A program made the position numbers and the translations under genes. This document shows positions 6,657 to 8,634 of a stretch of 8,634 bases of DNA, one piece after another; position 1 is the first letter of the stretch, and each line of letters begins with the position of its first letter. Source of the stretch: an uncultured Micrococcales bacterium (GTDB taxonomy: Bacteria > Actinomycetota > Actinomycetes > S36-B12 > GCA-2699445); the NCBI GenBank assembly GCA_903915555.1, contig CAIWTL010000011.1:1-8634 (forward strand). The letters run 5' to 3'. The notes below the pieces were generated by a model. The model had not been told where the DNA came from, did not search any database, and saw nothing but the letters and a program-made list of their open reading frames with translations.

Positions 6657-8634
6657 CGGGTCTCCTCCCGTCGGGAGGGCCACATGGCCACCACCACGAG
6701 GATGAGCGCGGCGACCAGGGGCACGGCGAGGCCGATCATCCGGGCAACGGCGGACACCCCGACCGTCACGTCGCCCGAGGCGCCGGGCGGGACGGCGAAG
6801 ACCTGCGGCGTCCCGGCAACGGCGGTGAGCTCCACACCGGTGAGGTCCGCCTGCCACACCTCGGAGGGAGACTCGGCGACCCGCACGGCCGTCGTTCCTC
6901 CCGGCAGCGGCGCTGCCGCGGTGACGGCCGGCCCGACGACGTCGGCAGCCAACGGCACGAGGCCGTCCGGCGTGACGGCGGCGACGCGGGGGACGGGGCG
7001 CGTCACCTCCCACAGGCCCTGTCCGTCGATCGTCGACACCCGGCGAAGCCCCGGGACGGCATCGAGTTGCCGCGCCAGTTCCCGGTCGGTGTCCATCCCG
7101 ACCGTCACATAGCGCACGGCCCATCCGGCGACTTCCTCGAGCCCGTCACCCGATCCTGCCGCCATCCGGGACACAGCGCTGCCGAAGTCCGCCAGACCGT
7201 CCACCGGCGGCGCCATATCCGCATCACCGAGCCGTGGCCCGACCCCGGAGAGGATCTCGTATTCGATGGTGCCGTCGGGGCGCTGCGAGAGGTCGAGCGA
7301 GCGGGGCGCCTCCGGCCCGATGGAGGCCACCGTCACGAAGGGGCTGATCACGACGGGCTCGCTCCGGCGCAGCAGCGACTCACCCTCCGCCAGCCACCAC
7401 CCCCCGACCAGCAGAGGGGTGAGGGCAGCCGCCGCGAGACCGACGCGGAACGCCGTGCGCCGCAGACCGGAGAGCGCCGCGGCGACGGCGAGGACCATTC
7501 CCAGACCCATCAGCAGCGTCCCGGCCCCCGGCCACGCGGCGACGGGTGTCTCGGACCACACCACCGACACCTCGGCGACGTTCTGCAGGACCGCGAGGGC
7601 CAGTCCGGTGAGCACGAGGGCCCACGCACCGGTCGCGATGGCGCGGGTGCGGCTCGGCACGAGGGCCAGCAGGGCGAGAAGCACCAGGCCGACGGCGAGC
7701 CACGAGGGAGGGGCAGCGGGCCCTCCCGGGGAGAGCACGGCCACCTGCCAGGCGGGGACCTGGTCGGCGGCCAGGCGCCCCGGGTGGGCACCGATGTCGA
7801 GCAGGACCGAGCCGGGGTGGCCGACGAAGGCCCCCGACCACGGCATCAGCAGGGCCGCTGCGGCCAGGGCGACGAGGACGAGACGGCCGGCGTCGGCCAA
7901 CCGCCCGGCCACCAGTGAGAAGAGCAGCGCAGCCACGAGCAGCGCGGACGCCGAGGCGGGGGAGAACGCGGCCAGGGCGGCGGACAGGAAGGCGGCGGCG
8001 GCCCACGTGCGCGCAGTCGCGGTGGGTAGCGGTCCCGGGGCACGGGCGCAGCGGGCCAGGACGCGGACGGTCGGCGGCAGGAGCACGGCGGCCACGGCGA
8101 TGCCGAGCCGACCGGTGTCGACGGCGGCGAGGGTCGCGGGCAGCAGCGCGTAAGCCACGCCTGCGACGACGGCCACCGGTCTGCGCACGAGACCCCGCAG
8201 CGCGACCATGAGGCTCACGGCCGCCAGAACGGGCGCGGCGAGGACGAGGATCTGGACGGCAGTGGTCGCCGAGCCGAGTGTCACCGCGGACGCGGCCCCC
8301 ACGAGGACGAGGTAGGGAGGGGCGGCGACCGCCGAACCGAGGCCGACCTCGTGCCAGGGGGACGCGAAACCGGCGAGGAGGTCCGACATCCCGTCGGGTG
8401 CCGGCTGGAGCGCGGCACCGGCGATCCGGCCGTCCCCGAACCACAGGCCCCATCCCGCCAGCAGGCACAGCACACCGAGGCCGACGACGACTCCCGCCAC
8501 GGCCCGCAGGAATCGGTTCCAGCGCCGTGAGGCATGGCCGGCTCCTGCCGCCTTGGGCGCCACGACCTGTTCGGACAGGTGCACCGTCCGCTGGCCCAGG
8601 GTGGGGCGGAGATGGCGCAGCCGGCGCTCGGGTA
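6653..8634 (-). CDS. Large polytopic membrane protein, C-terminal part of an actinobacterial glycosyltransferase
   Basis: About 659 residues are visible and the frame is open to the right edge, so the N-terminus is missing. Numbering from the GTG at 8584, helices are likely near 27-49, 85-104, 106-129, 136-155, 159-179, 195-227, 235-253, 294-312, 316-336, 355-375 and 380-398. A soluble, probably external domain (about 400-612) and a last helix (613-635) follow, ending in a charged WPSRREETR tail. This architecture and the DUF5719 partner fit the roughly 1000-residue family 2 glycosyltransferases with a C-terminal membrane domain, whose catalytic domain would lie outside the window. I see no catalytic motif here, so the enzymatic role rests on context. 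GTG 8584 is not taken as the start: no ribosome site precedes it, and the Arg-rich sequence before it (beginning PERRLRHLRPT) reads as coding. The stop overlaps the DUF5719 start (ATGA). Confidence 0.8.
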   Translation of the reverse strand, partial: PERRLRHLRPTLGQRTVHLSEQVVAPKAAGAGHASRRWNRFLRAVAGVVVGLGVLCLLAGWGLWFGDGRIAGAALQPAPDGMSDLLAGFASPWHEVGLGSAVAAPPYLVLVGAASAVTLGSATTAVQILVLAAPVLAAVSLMVALRGLVRRPVAVVAGVAYALLPATLAAVDTGRLGIAVAAVLLPPTVRVLARCARAPGPLPTATARTWAAAAFLSAALAAFSPASASALLVAALLFSLVAGRLADAGRLVLVALAAAALLMPWSGAFVGHPGSVLLDIGAHPGRLAADQVPAWQVAVLSPGGPAAPPSWLAVGLVLLALLALVPSRTRAIATGAWALVLTGLALAVLQNVAEVSVVWSETPVAAWPGAGTLLMGLGMVLAVAAALSGLRRTAFRVGLAAAALTPLLVGGWWLAEGESLLRRSEPVVISPFVTVASIGPEAPRSLDLSQRPDGTIEYEILSGVGPRLGDADMAPPVDGLADFGSAVSRMAAGSGDGLEEVAGWAVRYVTVGMDTDRELARQLDAVPGLRRVSTIDGQGLWEVTRPVPRVAAVTPDGLVPLAADVVGPAVTAAAPLPGGTTAVRVAESPSEVWQADLTGVELTAVAGTPQVFAVPPGASGDVTVGVSAVARMIGLAVPLVAALILVVVAMWPSRREETR

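Noticed and set aside
6657..7124. N-terminal extension of the DUF5719 gene to 7124
   Set aside because: The extra 156 residues are an out-of-frame shadow of the membrane protein gene; ATG 6656 has a strong ribosome site and begins the signal segment.
6479..7918. Plus-strand open frame of 479 codons
   Set aside because: It is rich in Arg, Gly, Pro and His with no recognisable domain, and is antisense to the DUF5719 and membrane protein genes, whose own sequences are clearly protein-like.
8582..8584. GTG 8584 as the true start of the membrane protein
   Set aside because: No ribosome site lies ahead, the frame remains open to the edge with coding-like sequence, and related proteins are much longer at the N-terminus.

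Overview
The window is GC-rich and densely coding, and all eight genes lie on the minus strand. Together with actinobacterial families (DUF3499, DUF5719, a very large membrane glycosyltransferase, a GTG-started Trm112-like protein), this points to an actinomycete. The genus cannot be fixed from the sequence; a Propionibacteriaceae-like or related lineage is only a guess. I see no tRNA, rRNA, CRISPR array, insertion sequence or phage gene.

In the direction of transcription (right to left), the window opens inside a large polytopic membrane protein (6653 to the right edge), the C-terminal part of an envelope glycosyltransferase-type protein. It overlaps by an ATGA the gene for a membrane-anchored DUF5719 protein (5094-6656). 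A 53-base gap with a possible leaderless promoter and a 12-bp palindrome leads to a cysteine-rich DUF3499 gene (4675-5040). The phosphomannomutase/phosphoglucomutase gene manB follows (3256-4650), overlapped by a GTGA with a 56-residue Trm112-like zinc-ribbon gene (3089-3259). Next come a ZnT9-like cation diffusion facilitator (2102-3025) and S-adenosylhomocysteine hydrolase, ahcY/sahH (527-1957). After an intergenic hairpin, the window runs off inside a heme-NO/oxygen-binding (H-NOX) domain gene (1-418).

The right half is an envelope-sugar block: a mannose/glucose phosphate mutase supplies sugar phosphate, and the large membrane protein and its coupled DUF5719 partner probably act at or beyond the membrane. 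The ahcY neighbourhood is housekeeping (methyl cycle), with a metal transporter ahead of it. The manB/DUF3499/ahcY arrangement is broadly conserved in actinomycetes, but the manA and SIS-domain genes usually found next to manB (as in Mycobacterium tuberculosis) are absent here.

The least expected gene is the H-NOX protein behind ahcY. It keeps the proximal histidine, the proline pair and the YxSxR heme-propionate motif, and lacks two of the three polar distal-pocket residues of O2-binding H-NOX proteins. It may therefore be an NO sensor. Its signalling partner would lie beyond the left edge.
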